The notes below the pieces were generated by a model. That model was given only the letters and a program-made list of their open reading frames with translations, ran no database searches and was not told the DNA's origin. From Stropharia rugosoannulata (Eukaryota; Basidiomycota; Agaricomycetes; Agaricales; Strophariaceae), in assembly GCA_028532985.1 (NCBI GenBank), contig JANCIK010000009.1:558001-622000 (forward strand): a DNA stretch of 64,000 nucleotides, in the 5' to 3' direction. The position numbers and the translations under genes were made by a program. Shown here one piece after another: positions 1 to 12,119 of the stretch (position 1 is the first letter of the stretch; the number at the start of each line of letters is the position of its first letter).

Positions 1-3000
1 TTGCTGACATTAAGGTAAGATGGCAATAACAATTCAATGAGTTCAGGCAGTTTGTCTGAATCAATTCCTTCGTCTGGTTCCGCCAATTCGTCATGTGGGC
101 CTCGTCGACCAGATCTGCGAGGTGGCATGAAGGGAATGGTGTTTGAGTTTGTTGAACTATCAGCATCCTCAGCCGCATCAAGAATGTCCCATTCTACAAT
201 ATTGGAATCATCGGCGAATGAAGATGTTTCAGACCCAGTTTCGCGCGTTGTCAGTTTGACAATGCCAAGTTCTTTTTCTGCCTTTGCAAGCAGACTGAAT
301 TTGTGGAACAACGCCATACGAGATTTTTGTATAGTTTCAATAGAGGAGTCGCGCTTGTTGTGATGGTAGCGCCGAATGCTACACTGAATAGTCATCCTGA
401 CAAAACATTTCTTTATTCCATAAAAATCATTCAACATATTTAAAAGCTTACTGATCCTCCTCAACAATCAATGCAAGGTCTAGCCACTTTTCAATAGCAG
501 TTGGCTCATAATCTTTGGGCCAACCATAGTCTTGCTCATTTCCGAGTTTTATTCGGGCGGCGTAGATGTCCATTAGAGACCTGTCGGCCATTCGGCCAGC
601 CTCCGCCGATGATATCATTTCCCTCCATTCTGTCAAAATGTCTGGTGGAACAGAACTTGATAGATTTTGATAATATTCCAATGATTTCGAAAATTCGAAC
701 TTTGCTTGTCCATTGCGCCGGATCAGCGCATCCACCATACCAATACACTTTTTGTGATTAGCGTCATTACAATGATCATCTAAGACCTCGGCCCGATGTG
801 CAAGTGTTGCTGTTCTGACTGTCGGCGAAATGGAATTGAGTGTTGACCACATTGATTCCAATATTTCACCAGCTGTGATACCAGCGCCCGGAATAAAAGA
901 AGTTGCATAACGGAAAAAACATTCATCCTTGTGGGCATGGACATGAAACAGGCCGATGGCCGAGTCGATAGAAAGGTCGGCCGGAAGTCGATCACCAATC
1001 CTCTTGTGAAGATGTATTATATATTGACAGACTATATCATATATGATCAGTACTCCTTGTGCTGCATCTACCTTTGTGGTTTCTATGGCTTTCAAGAAGG
1101 CAAAGTCAACATTTTTCTGTTGTTCTCCTTTGAATAAGTCGACCAAACTGTTAGGCGCATAGCACCCATGCCTGGCACATGCAAAGGCAACCTTGCCTGT
1201 GCGATCACATGCAGAAGAAGCCAACAATGCAGTCATGATTGCGCGAAAAGAATTTTCACAAGGCGCTTTCTGTTCAATATTATCGCCGATGATCATGAGA
1301 AAAATAGGTTAACGAGGAAATTTAATATACCTATTTATGATCACATACCGTTGCAATGTCGTGGGCAGTTTTCAAAAAGGCCAAATACTCCGATTGAACT
1401 GGCTCCATTAATCCGCCCTCAGACAACCAAATGTCCATTGCAGCGCTGTCATTTCTGACATGATCGGCCTTAAAATTACCATCGGCGACAAAGATGCGCC
1501 GATAGACAAAGCTATGATAGCGTTCATGTGCTTGGGAATGGTAGAAGAAGGCATTTAATTACCTTTCTCCTTGCTCATCCTTCCAATTTGTTGGAATATT
1601 GATGCCGGGGGTAGGGCAAGCGGGGCAGTAGACTGACAACTCCCCCGGCCGGACATCCATGGGATCCCTGTCATTGTGGGCAAAACCATTCCATTTCAGT
1701 TTCTTGAGCCAGCGCCATAGACGTGTCATTCGGCGAAAAATATTGTAGATATTCGCGACGGCCGAGGGGTTCGAGGGCTTAGTGATTCGGCGCAAAAGTA
1801 AGAAGAATTGGTACGCCGACGCTTTCAGTTCCAAATTGCATAGTCGAAAATGATCAAGAACCTGTGTTGTAAAAATTGTGCGAACCCGTACAAAGCTCGC
1901 TGGAATCAAGCACTCGGCGATAAGATCATACATAATGTCATCGGTGGATTGTTCCCCACATGCACATGTCACCAACGCCAAATGATGCAGCCCATTAGTG
2001 TGTATAACACGTACATAGGAATGCATTAGAATATTGTTGTTGGGCACATTATTAACACTATCTTCTTGTGAGGACGGATAGTGCAGCAAGTCATGGAGAG
2101 CAAGATCCAAATCATCTTCTTCGGCGATAATGTCATGGTCCTCGGCCATATAGTTAATATCATGTTGGTCCTCGGGATTATCGCCATTCAGTGCAGCTGC
2201 AAACGCGTTGTCAAAGTATTTGTCATATTCTTCTTCACCTTCAAAGATTCCATCAGCATTTGTGGTGGTATCATCATCGTTGATGGGCATGTCCGCATTG
2301 CTATGTCCTGCCGGCCGAGTGCTCCTCATTGAACTTGTGAATCCATTCGCATAGTTCTGACAATCTGTCTGCTCTTCGGAGTCATAATGTTGTTCAAATG
2401 ACTCCAACATGCCGACCTGTTCTTTGAGGCGGGAACATAAATCCAGATCCGCCCTATGTTTGACAAGCAAGTAACCTCCGGCCTGCCACATATCTGCTTT
2501 TTGGAAATACCCGTTGACCCATCTTTCTAGGCGATGAAATGGGTTGTTGGTATGGGTCTGTCTCACGCAACGCCTGCAAAGCATGCGGGGTGTATCGCAA
2601 TCGCGACAACGCCATATTGCTATCCGTCTGTTGGCGCAACATTGACAGATCACAACTGCATGACTCGGCGATTCCCTGCCCACCAAAGCGTTGAGAATTG
2701 GCTTGGCGCGCCGGATAAATTCATTGATATAATCACTTCCATTCTATTTATATCGAGTATAGGGTATCATCAATTTGTGAGACAACAGGTTTATATTTCA
2801 TTATCAAGTACCTTCTTAGTCCTTGGCCGGCCGTACTGATGTTCTTCAATTGGTGGCTTGTCAAACTGCACGTCTTCCATATCTCCTAAATACTGAGATG
2901 TGGTTTGTGCTGTGCTCGGCTCAACGAAGGATGCTGTCTCCATTGGTCTTTTGTTTAAAACGGTCTTTGACCGGCCGCCGATGAATGTGGTCTGATTTTC

Positions 3001-3186
3001 ATACAAGACATTGTCATGAATACGAGGATCAGAGTCCAAAATCACTCCCTTTTTTTTTTGAGGTTGTTTTCGTTTTTTCTCGTTGTGGGATGCCATCTGA
3101 GCATTCGGTATGTGTATACCCATACATTTACCGTCTCTTATACTTATTATCCTCATGTTTGGTCTCGCTTGACAGTGCGAAGACAT
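1..3186 (-). CDS. KDZ transposase with N-terminal CxC2-like cysteine cluster (3' end outside window)
   Basis: Transposase of the KDZ class, an RNase-H-fold DDE enzyme expected to act on transposon ends in the nucleus. Reading the minus strand, five exons join in frame: 3186-2812, 2743-1563, 1511-1349, 1269-452 and 396 to beyond base 1, with introns of 51-79 nt. The second exon opens a cysteine cluster (CQCCANRRIAIWRC, then CRRCVRQTH) like the CxC2 domain known from KDZ proteins. The core shows VADGNFKADH (probable first catalytic Asp), IIYDIVCQY, FHVHAHKDECFFRY and GEILESMWSTLNSISP with the probable Glu, then RTATLAHRAEVLDDH. The likely start is MASHNEKKRK at 3096; an upstream in-frame ATG lies at 3186. 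No stop or frameshift was seen, so the enzyme may be functional if its missing C-terminus is intact. Confidence 0.9.
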
Positions 3187-3314
3187 TTTCTACACGTTTA
3201 AACTGTCACAAGACACAGGGACATGGCCAAGAACCCCTTAAATGGAGCAGTTATCAAGGGATCTTAATTATTATTAATTGATCGTGTAGAGTAGCGCGGA
3301 GATTAAACAGAAAC

Positions 3315-5885
3315 ATGTGCACAAAGTGCCACTATAATTGTGAACGGGTAGGGGAAACTAGCCCCCATCGGACAATGCCCTCCTCCAGACCAAGCGATCC
3401 TGTTTACCCCCCTTGCAGGCATGGCCATTGCTACAATGGTCGCAAGTACAATACAGAAGAGAAAAAAATCATGGAGTCGTTCAAAGACAAATACATGAAT
3501 GCGCCATCAGCTATACAGCGTCGGGACATTATTTGTGGAGTCATCTTGATTGCTTTATTCAAACATTGGGAAGCACAAGTACCTGGTGGACGACGTGCTA
3601 TCAATGAGGAAAACGTTTCAAAGGTAGATGCGATTAACCATCACTGTATAGATAATAACTCATATATATTGCCTAGACATTGATGGACTACATTCGTAAT
3701 AATTGGCAATCCAGAGCAGTTAAAAAACTTTCCAAACTCTCCGTCAAGCTACCGGAGGTTATGTGGATAAACCATCGCAATGATGTGTATGCAGAAATCT
3801 ATAGGCTACAAAATAAAGACATTGTTCATGATGTTCGCCCTCACAATTACTTTCCATTCAAGTCCCGGGCTATTGGGAATCTTTTAAAGAACATGTCCCC
3901 AGAAGATTTGGACAAGTTGCAAGCAGAGAAAAAGAAGATCGCCGATCATGGACTTCCATTTGAAGTTCGCGCCGAGTAAGACCCTCATTCAATGCAATTC
4001 GAGATTCGCAATATCTCAATGATAATCTCACTATATAGACGCTGCAAAAAGTACAGCACAGCACGTATCGCCGATGCCGATCGGCGAAACTGGTTGGAAA
4101 TGGGGCAATTTGCCATTACGTTCACTGCAGGCCCTCACGACGGCTATCAGTTTGGCTATAACGTGTGAGTTATCAGATGAAGATTACATTTGGGACAATC
4201 TTTCGGCGATAGCTAAAGCAGAATGTAGTCATGATAATATTGCATCTGTGGTCGGCGTTAGATCTCGGTCCTTTGTGGAACAACATAGGGCACTATGTGA
4301 CCATGTCTGTCGTCTTCTGAAGTCTTATATCGCAAAGGTCAACACTTTGGCTGGAATATATCAATCAGGGTCACAAGAACAAGGAGAACTTGGAGTTATC
4401 AAGCACGATCAATCACTGCCAAAGATAGTTAATGCACCGGCCGATCTTTCCAACCTTAATGATCTTGATCGCGAGACATTGTCAGGGATTTACAAAGGTT
4501 ATGTGAACATGCATTACGGTTCGCCCAAATCCATCTTCATTATTTCAGTGCTGTTGTTGACATTCATCTCTGACATTGCCTCAGAAATTGCAAGCTGCTA
4601 TAGATTCACATCGACACCATGGACAGATATTGTTGCCTCACAATACGAGTATATTGATAAGAAATATCTTCCCCCGAAGTTTCATCTAAAGGCACCAAAA
4701 GACATCTCGAAGGCCGACATCATTACGTTCATCAGCTGGATTGTTCAACGGCAGCACATTCATGCACTGAGCGACGTGTTCAAGTTCAAAAAAATTAATA
4801 TGTCTCAAAGGGCAGGCAAAAAGGATAGTATACCTGCCATCTATCCTGACGATCCCACATATCCTGAAGAGGTTGCAAAGGCAAAAAAGAATATTCAAGC
4901 GAAGAAAGCGCCGACAAAGAAAGGCAGCATTCAAGTTCAAGGCCCTGTATTACATAAATTGTTGGTGAGTAGACCTTGTCAAGCAAACTTAACATAAATG
5001 ATGGTGATGGTGGCTAAGGGAGATGACACAATGGTCAAGGCAATACCGCCGGCCGAAGATGACTCAGCCCTGGGGCTCCCTGCCCAAGTACCGCCGAATG
5101 ACAACTTCAATAATGCTTTGTTTACATTCCAATTACCCGTTCAGTCCATGACAGAAGTGGAAGACAACAGCAATATTGACCCCCGGCTATTAATGGATAC
5201 TGAACATGTCTCACCAACCAATAGCGTCGCTGTCCATGCACGGGCTATACATCACGCCGAGCCACATCAACATGAAATGATCAGTCGGCCTGGCATCATT
5301 CATTCTCATTCTCCTGTCAATCCTGCCTGTCTTGCTGATGATTACTTGATACAACATACTTCGGCGTCGGCCGGTGTACTCACTTCCCCCGATTGGGATA
5401 TTGCGTCTCGGCCCATGACACTGTCCTCGTTATCAACTGAACAGAACATTAGAACCGATGGCATTCAACATTTGTTGCCAATTGGTGGGCCTCCACCACT
5501 TGGTTCCCCGCCTGGTTCTGATATCTCCTGGATATCACAACCAGTCATGCAAGCCCATGGAACAAATATGAATTCCAGCAATGTGTTACCTCTCTCAGAT
5601 CATCCACTCAGTGATAACACACAGCTAATGACCCAGCCTTCATTAAGTGCTTTACATGCAATTGCACATATGTTGCCAACGCCTAGACCTACTGCATCGC
5701 CGGCACCTATCAATCTTATTCATACAGAGAACACTGAATATCAGAAATTGCCCAGAAGTCAAGTCAAGGGCAAAAGAACAAGAAAAACTGAAGTGGAACG
5801 ATTGAATGAAAACATTGCTTCATCGGCGTACAGTGCAGAGGCACAAACCCATTCTGGCAAGGCCAGACTTGATAATCGCCGATGA
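3315..5885 (+). CDS. Unknown multi-exon protein, KDZ element cargo gene 1
   Basis: Divergent from the transposase. Exons that join in frame are 3315-3623, 3677-3975, 4039-4164, 4229-4964 and 5019-5885; one more intron may lie near 4500-4610. The product would be about 770 residues. The N-terminal half is helical and charged (EEKKIMESFKDKYM; NNWQSRAVKKLSKLSVKLPE; NMSPEDLDKLQAEKKK). The middle has WTDIVASQYEYIDKKYLPPK followed by ISWIVQRQ. It resembles hypothetical proteins repeatedly met in mushroom genomes, which I recognise only by pattern. The last exon is a low-complexity Pro/Ser/His tail with no domain. Start is either MCTKC at 3315 or MPSSRPSD at 3375. Function unknown; sharing the GCCGA word signature argues that it travels with the transposon. 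Confidence 0.6.
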
Positions 5886-5946
5886 TCAATCATTGTAAAT
5901 CTCGTTATCACTGAACTTCACAAGTATTCAAACTATGTACATATTC

Positions 5947-6518
5947 TTACTTCGCATAGGCGATAATTTGTGTCAACTCCCGCCGATCCTGCTCAGCCAC
6001 CTTTTTAAGTTTTTTCCAGGCTTCCATTTGCTGTGCAGCATTTTGTAAAGTACGTAGTTCCTCGAAGTAGACAAGGGTGCATGCTGCAAGATATGTTCCG
6101 CCATCCAGTCGTTGATAGGCTAAAATCTTAGAATGTAATGACATCAATTCTTTATCTGTCATTGGCTATGTGAAATACAAAATCAGTGAACAGTATAACA
6201 CTGTGATGAACACATATCTCACAGGGTCATTCGGCACCTGTACGCTAATGGGAGATACTTCAATGAACGGACGGCCGAGCAACGCATGAGGCTGTCCACA
6301 GTCAGATTAAGACAGAATCAAAAATTAAAACAAACTACCATTGAATTCGCCTCGGCAACCGAGCATTCCTTTCTCGCCATGTCTAACAGATGTTGAAGGC
6401 GTTTTTCTAGTTTGTTGAAATCGTCGGCGGGAGTATTCGGATGTTGCATCACTATCTGGTTGAATGAGTCAAGGATAGATGTCGCCGTAATGCTGGTCCG
6501 AACACAAGTGGGAGCCAT
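5947..6518 (-). CDS. Small unknown protein, KDZ element cargo gene 2
   Basis: Three exons join in frame on the minus strand: 6518-6339, 6291-6223 and 6165-5947, with introns of 47 and 57 nt bearing GT..AG ends. The product is about 155 residues, starting MAPTCVRTSITATS and ending RRELTQIIAYAK. It is strongly helical: FNKLEKRLQHLLDMARKE near the N-terminus and LQNAAQQMEAWKKLKKVAEQ near the C-terminus look like coiled-coil segments. It has no cysteine pattern, membrane segment or signal peptide. It lies tail to tail with cargo gene 1 (about 60 bases apart) and divergent from cargo gene 3. No homologue is recognised; a partner or regulator of the neighbouring proteins is only a guess. Confidence 0.5.
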
Positions 6519-6653
6519 ATATATCGTCAGCAAGCACGTGACTTTGTTGAACACTTCTCGGCCACGTATGACTGCTTGCTTGTTCCGTCACTTCCCATCA
6601 CCATCCCCCAAGTTCTGCTGCTTTCAATACTTTACGCCCGCCGATCACTCAAC

Positions 6654-9564
6654 ATGAATACTGGCATTCCTCAAGAAATCGCTGACTACAAGGCCCGCTT
6701 GGAGAGGTTGGAGCGCTTGTTTCGCGAGGCATTGACCGAAAGGAGTTTTCCAGAAATGTTCAGGAGGGAGCGCCCGGAACTGGTGAGCAAGCTTAGTCTA
6801 CCAATTCGGCATATCCATCTCACCATTTTACAGAATAAGGTGTGCTCACACGTCCTCAAGCCTCAAGTCAATTGGTCTCAGTGGACTTTTCTTTCCATTG
6901 CGCGTCGTTTCCGCAACGTCGACTCTACTACTGAGGCTCTGGAACAATTTTACAAGAATGAACAGGCGATGCAACGACCTCGAGCGGCCACTTCGTCCTA
7001 CCGGCCGGCCCCCTCCACCAATACCAACAAAATCGCTGGAGCATCCGGTGGGAACGATGTCGCGATGTTAGAGACCAGCATTCGTCAGCTGTCTATGCAG
7101 CCGGATGCTGGTCCAGCCCAGGACAAAAAAGTCAGGGATGCCGGCAATACGAAGAAGACCAAAGTTCAAAAACGGAAGGCACCTCCGGCCGAGCAAGATG
7201 CCCTGAAAAAGAAACCTCGCGCCGATGACGACTATGAGGACCCTGACTTCGCCGAGTCATCCAGACGCCCCGGGACTCAAAGACTTCAGGCAGAGATTCA
7301 GCCTGGATACTTCTGGACTCCCCGATGCAGGTACTGTCGCAACAATGGCTTGCCATGCCACGTCAAGCGGCAATGAAAGCAAGGGGCAACGCTCACGTGC
7401 TTTGAGTGCGCAAACAGGAAGACCCAGTGCAAACTTCCGGCCGATGCAAAGAAGTCTTCCAACCCCGAGAATGGCGTAAAAGCAACGACAGGTGACGATG
7501 TCGATGACGACAGTGAGATTGAAGGTAACCATTTTATTTTAAATATTCATTTTGATGACTGAACATCGGTCCATTCTCAATGGTCAAGATGTCGAAATCC
7601 GGCCGAGACCGCCAGCCAAGGCCATCGCCGCAAAGACACCTGACCTGGAAGCAGCACGGCGATCCCTCCCTCAGATAGCGGAGATGACAATGAAGAAGCT
7701 CGCAATGGAGATAACCCAACGTTCTGCGTCGGGCGATGTGAAGCAACTTGAACAAGTTGCCCCGATCGCATCCAGTTCCACCCGGCCGGCCGAACACCGC
7801 ATCATTAAAGTATCAGCAAGCAGGACAAAATTGCCATCCGAGCTCAGGCAGGAAATGAGGGAGGAGCAAGAACGTCAACGTGCAGCAGCCGTCAAGGGCA
7901 AGAACAAGGCTGTTGAAGTACATGCCCAGGAAGAGCGAAGCCCGGCGCAAAGTAAGTAAAAGGTACATCGCTTAGTAGATACTTACTAATTAATATTTGT
8001 CATTAACAGTTGTACGACTCACAGCCGGCCCATCCAATGTATCAGCCAAAGTCCCCCAGTCATCATCCGTGGCAGTTCCGAGCACCACGACTTTCTCAAG
8101 TCGTGCTCCTTTCATGGGATCAGTAGGTGTTATCGGGCAGAAGGACAATGTTATCGTCGCTTCGAGCTCGGCCGGCGAGCCATCCGCCGAGCGTAATGAC
8201 TCCATCTCCGCACACCCTCCCCTCCCCGATTGGCCCGTTATTTTCCAAAGAATTGACTCCAGGCTGTCTCACGTCGAACAGAAAGCGGCCTGGAATAATA
8301 GCCTCATTCAAAAAGAGATCAGCCGGACTTACACGACCAGTAAGTATTCTTTATTTTCATGACATTCTGTGACATTAACTGACAAGAATTTACATAGAAT
8401 CATTTGATAAGTTGGCTGATCGGGTTGCCGATCAACACTCTGCCGTGACAGCCCGCCTCGCTGTCATCGAGGCTGCGCTCGGTCTTGGTGACTCTCCACG
8501 TCAAACTCCCGCGACTTCAGCAGCAGTCACAGAGCCTGATTCGCAAATCCTGCGAGCACGCAAGACCGCTGAGAAGATCGTCGCTGCCGCTGAGAAGCAC
8601 GCTCAAGCAATTTCTGACGCCGTCTATGCACAGGCGTACAATATTATCGCCGCTGCCAAAGCACGCGCTAGAGCAATAGAGGAGGAATCGGAACTCATCT
8701 CGGAGATGGATGATGAGATGAAGCAATTGGAAGATATTCGCCGACACTATTCATTTCCTAGTAGGTTATGGTTAGTTCTTTACTCAGAATTGACCAATCT
8801 AAAGATCATATATTAACAGGAAATGAAGATCCTGTTGAAGTAGACGCCATCCAGCACATGTTCAGGCCGACCTTCAAATCCCCGAATTCGACGAGCGGCC
8901 GCACAAGACAGACAATGTGGTTTATAATGGTGAGGACATTTTTGAGACACCATTTCATCCCATGGATGTTGCCGCCCCATTAGAGACTCATGTCTCAAAG
9001 TCAACCGTTATCGCTGAAAACGTCACTGTCGCTATTGAAGATACTACAGCCGAAGGTCTTGGATTCGTCGAGGCTAGCAAGGAGACGACATACATTGTCG
9101 GCGAGCATCAAGAAACTCAGGTATTTACGCAACACGTAACGGAAGACATGGACATTGGGTCAGATGACGAGAATACCGCAGATGCGGAGGGCTTAGTTGT
9201 TGAAGACCAGTCGTACACAGTCGTGATTCAGCGCCCAGTAGACGCTGTCCGCCGGCCGCTATCTCCAGTCATTGAGGTTTCATCGTCCCAGACTGACGTT
9301 GTCGGCCATAGCACTATGGCCGATGGCAAGTTGGATATACCTGGAATCGTTACCATTGAAATGACGGGAGATGTTGCAGAGCTCGGAACTGATGCAGGGC
9401 AAGTTGGAAGGCCCCCCAAAAGAGGGCGGGCGGCGTCAGCTCAGCCTGTTTCGAGGGCCACGTCGCCACAACCTTGTGGGCGCTCAAGGGCACCCTCAAG
9501 AGCTGCGTCAAGGGCGCCTTCTGAATCGGCCGGCACACGGCGTTCCGCGTGTGTACCTCACTGA
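6654..9564 (+). pseudogene. Large protein with doubled Cys3 zinc-cluster motif, KDZ cargo gene 3, probably disabled
   Basis: Starts MNTGIPQEIADYKARLERL at 6654. A 51-nt intron at 6784-6834 is divisible by three. A basic linker leads to two matching cysteine triplets: CRYCRNNGLPC, then CFECANRKTQC, each C-x2-C-x6-C with slight variation. This could be a fungal-type zinc cluster binding DNA or protein. An in-frame TGA (7374-7376) separates them, although the frame continues cleanly on both sides. Downstream exons join in frame across introns near 7530-7584, 7951-8009, 8341-8398 and 8761-8820. They encode a Pro/Ser-rich stretch and an alanine-rich coiled coil (KTAEKIVAAAEKHAQAISDA). Between about 8850 and 8875 the plausible frame shifts by one base before an acidic, Ser/Pro-rich tail (SRAPSRAASRAPSESAG). 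It may be read through, alternatively spliced or dead; two separate breaks favour dead. Confidence 0.55.
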
Positions 9565-10700
9565 GTATCTTGTCAATTATGTCGTATGCGTCAACTTGTA
9601 TATATGATCTGTTATTGCGTTATTCCACATATGCTTGGATACTAAGTTTTTGAAAAAAAGTCAATGACTTGCAGCATGAGTGTCAAGATGTCTGAACATA
9701 TCGGCTTATGTCACACTGAAAGTGAAACAATGTATCGCCGATGATTCAAATATTCGATGGACGTTTTGCTGACTCAATTGGTTTGATCCATTATTGCATC
9801 CTCATCATCAGCAGTGACATGCCCGAGAGTCCAAAATGCTTTCGCCGAACATCAATTTGGCTGGATAATCATGACTATTTAATTTATAGATTTTGTCTAA
9901 TCTGTCAATTCGGCATGTTACATTGTTCATTTAAACAATTATAATAATAGATCGCCGATTATTAACAATGCTATCGCCGATTGTCAACAATTCTATCGCC
10001 GAAGATTTATCTGGGACACAATTGTCAATGGCAAATCCCGCAGCAAAAATGTTCAAAGAGGCCATCGCCGATTTATTTATATTTATCATTGTCAACAATA
10101 ATTTTTCGTTCATAACGTCTTTCTCATGATCAGGGACATATACAGGACTAATCCCCGAGAGCCCTTCATGCTATTGCCGATCATCAATCTGACTGCGTTA
10201 TTCATCACAAAATCATCATTATCCATTTCGAATATTGTTTTATCGCCGAACGCCAAATTAGTCATCGGCCCGACCATCACCAATTTTATCGCGCAACAAT
10301 TCGTATTGCTGATAGCTAAATATCCTTTTAATTTTCAAATCAGTAATCAATTTGAAAGCATCAATTTATATATTGATAATCGTTTCCGTCAACAAAGTCA
10401 ACAATTTGTATCGCCGAGACCAAATCAATTCTCGAGCCGAATATAATTGGACTGCATCTTCATTTTGCGCCGGCCGCAACAGCCATTCATAACAAACAGT
10501 TTATATGACCACCTCAAACCTAGAAGACCTATATTGGACTATACTATATTTCATTCCACTCGATGCTCGGCCGTAGTATTTATCAGATCTTATTTTTTGC
10601 ACAGACGCTATTATATTTATGGTTAACACAGTCAGTTACCATGTGAGAATTCGTGATTCCATCGGCGGTGTCCTAATTGGGCAGAGTGATTCGAGTGATT
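9565..10700. other. Non-coding right flank of the KDZ element, dense in ATCGCCGA words
   Basis: No credible gene. The AT-rich sequence repeatedly contains ATCGCCGA or close variants (for example at about 9735, 9950, 9970, 9995, 10065, 10240 and 10410), plus CGGCCG near 10475 and 10570. This looks like the subterminal repeat zone of a transposon, where a transposase would bind many copies of a short word. The last clear member is TCGGCGG near 10,660. Confidence 0.5.
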
Positions 10701-10785
10701 GGGTGAGTTCACTGTAGTCGACTCATTCGGTACACCTGGGGCCGTTCACTGGACCGTGTCATACGCCACAGTGTGGCGACGCTAC

Positions 10786-12013
10786 CTGGGGTGGTTGCAT
10801 AAGTAACTTGTAGCGTTAACTTGCGCCATACATAAGTTAGCTGGTACTAACTTATGGCAGAGCAAGTTAAAATATCCCACGTTAGCAAGTGAACTGCATA
10901 AGTTACCTGTTAACTTGTTTCTCGCTTACTACCAAGCAAGTCAGCTTGGCACAGCTAACTTGTAGGCGTGCAAGTTAACTTCCAACGTTGTTCCAACGTC
11001 TAACTTACTGGTCTTAATACACCCATCGACGCTTGCAATCACCAAAAAGTGACCCACACGTCTTACAACCATGACCTCCTCAAGCCCGCAACCATGACTA
11101 TGCATTTTACTAGCACATTTAAGCGCAGCCTGTGTACTATTGGTTCAATACAACTGCTATTAGTATCCCAAGAGACAGCATACTCGTTCATATTTCGAGA
11201 GAACGAGTCACCAAAATTAAGTCATGTCTCAGGTGTATGTCCTGCGTGCGTCTATCTGCACGGCGGGAAATGAGATGACACTATTTACTGTTGATCCAGT
11301 TCAGACACGGTAGAAGATGAAGCGGCGCACACCGGAGTAATGAACAGAAGGAGTAAGAGGCTGCAGCTATAAGTTAAATGTACATGTAAACTTGCTCACT
11401 TACCCTTACACATTACAAGTTAACTTGATAACTTGTCACAGACCGGCTTCGCATCTCGAACCTGCCGTCACACTCTACTACTAACCACTAACTTACCCAT
11501 ACTACATTGATATTTACATTGAAATATAGATACAGGTTATGCAAATAAGTTGTACAGGACAAATAATAATGAAACATTTGCTCAGACTAATCACTGACAC
11601 CGCTCTACTGTACATAATTGGAATTGTGCAGCATTGTGTATTGTGTCGTTGTTCACGAACTGCATGTGCACTGTCAGAAATTTCACGCCGCGAGGCAAGT
11701 ATCTTTACAGGTACGAGCACCCCAAGTCCGCGCCCCGGCACAACGGTGAAGGCTGTTTACCTACTATCTGCGGCAAGCTGCGTAGGCTCTGTCTCTAATA
11801 TATGCCTGGGATGTTCAAGATACACCATACGGCTAGTCAAATGTCAACTATGTGTAGCCTGTGTGTCTTCCGCTGCACAAGTTACAAGTTAACTTGTGCT
11901 TCCGTGGGAATAAGTTCGTACAAGTGAGTCCTGCACCGGCATCTCGGCTCACACAGACAAATAAGTTAGCAAGCTCGCTTTACAAGTTACTTTTTTCACC
12001 ACCGTTGGGAGGT
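10786..12013. mobile_element. Non-autonomous element rich in AAGTTA/TAACTT words
   Basis: The ends are imperfect inverted repeats. The left GGTGGTTGCATAAGTAACTT (from about 10,791) matches the reverse complement of the right end (about 11,979-12,010), which reads GGTGGTGAAAAAAGTAACTT; both continue with TGTA and a GCG. Between them TAACTTG/CAAGTTA words occur over and over, with the perfect palindrome AAGTTAACTT at 10972, 11417 and 11886. No coding frame with recognisable content is present. No target duplication was identified at the ends as drawn, so the boundaries are approximate. It begins directly after the presumed end of the KDZ element. Confidence 0.5.
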
Positions 12014-12119
12014 GGGTTCAGGGGAGCGGGAGCGAGTGGGACGCGTCACCGTTGCGGCGTAAATGATGTTGCCGCAAGAGGAACGAGCTTGCTGGCCCTC
12101 TGGAGACACGGGACGGGGT

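Larger units (their letters stand above)
1..10700. mobile_element. Right part of a large KDZ-type DNA transposon with cargo genes
   Basis: The segment carries a KDZ (Kyakuja-Dileera-Zisupton) transposase on the minus strand and three further genes (3315-5885 plus, 5947-6518 minus, 6654-9564 plus). It is set apart from the rest of the window by very frequent GCCGA/TCGGC and CGGCCG words, roughly one per 100 bases by eye, in exons, introns and spacers alike. The words become rare just after position 10,690, which is taken as the approximate right end. The left end lies outside the window, so terminal inverted repeats and a target duplication could not be checked. That the three extra genes belong to the element is inferred from the shared signature. 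Confidence 0.65.

Noticed and set aside
37..363. Plus-strand gene at the left edge
   Set aside because: It is the antisense of the last visible transposase exon, which joins the upstream exon in frame on the minus strand.
1..10700. Possible TET/JBP dioxygenase in the KDZ element
   Set aside because: Looked for because KDZ elements often carry one. No iron-binding H-x-D type pattern or related domain text was found in the cargo genes.
10786..12013. CRISPR-like array suggested by the repeated AAGTTA words
   Set aside because: Spacing is irregular, words occur in both orientations, repeat units are only 6-10 bases, and the genome is eukaryotic.
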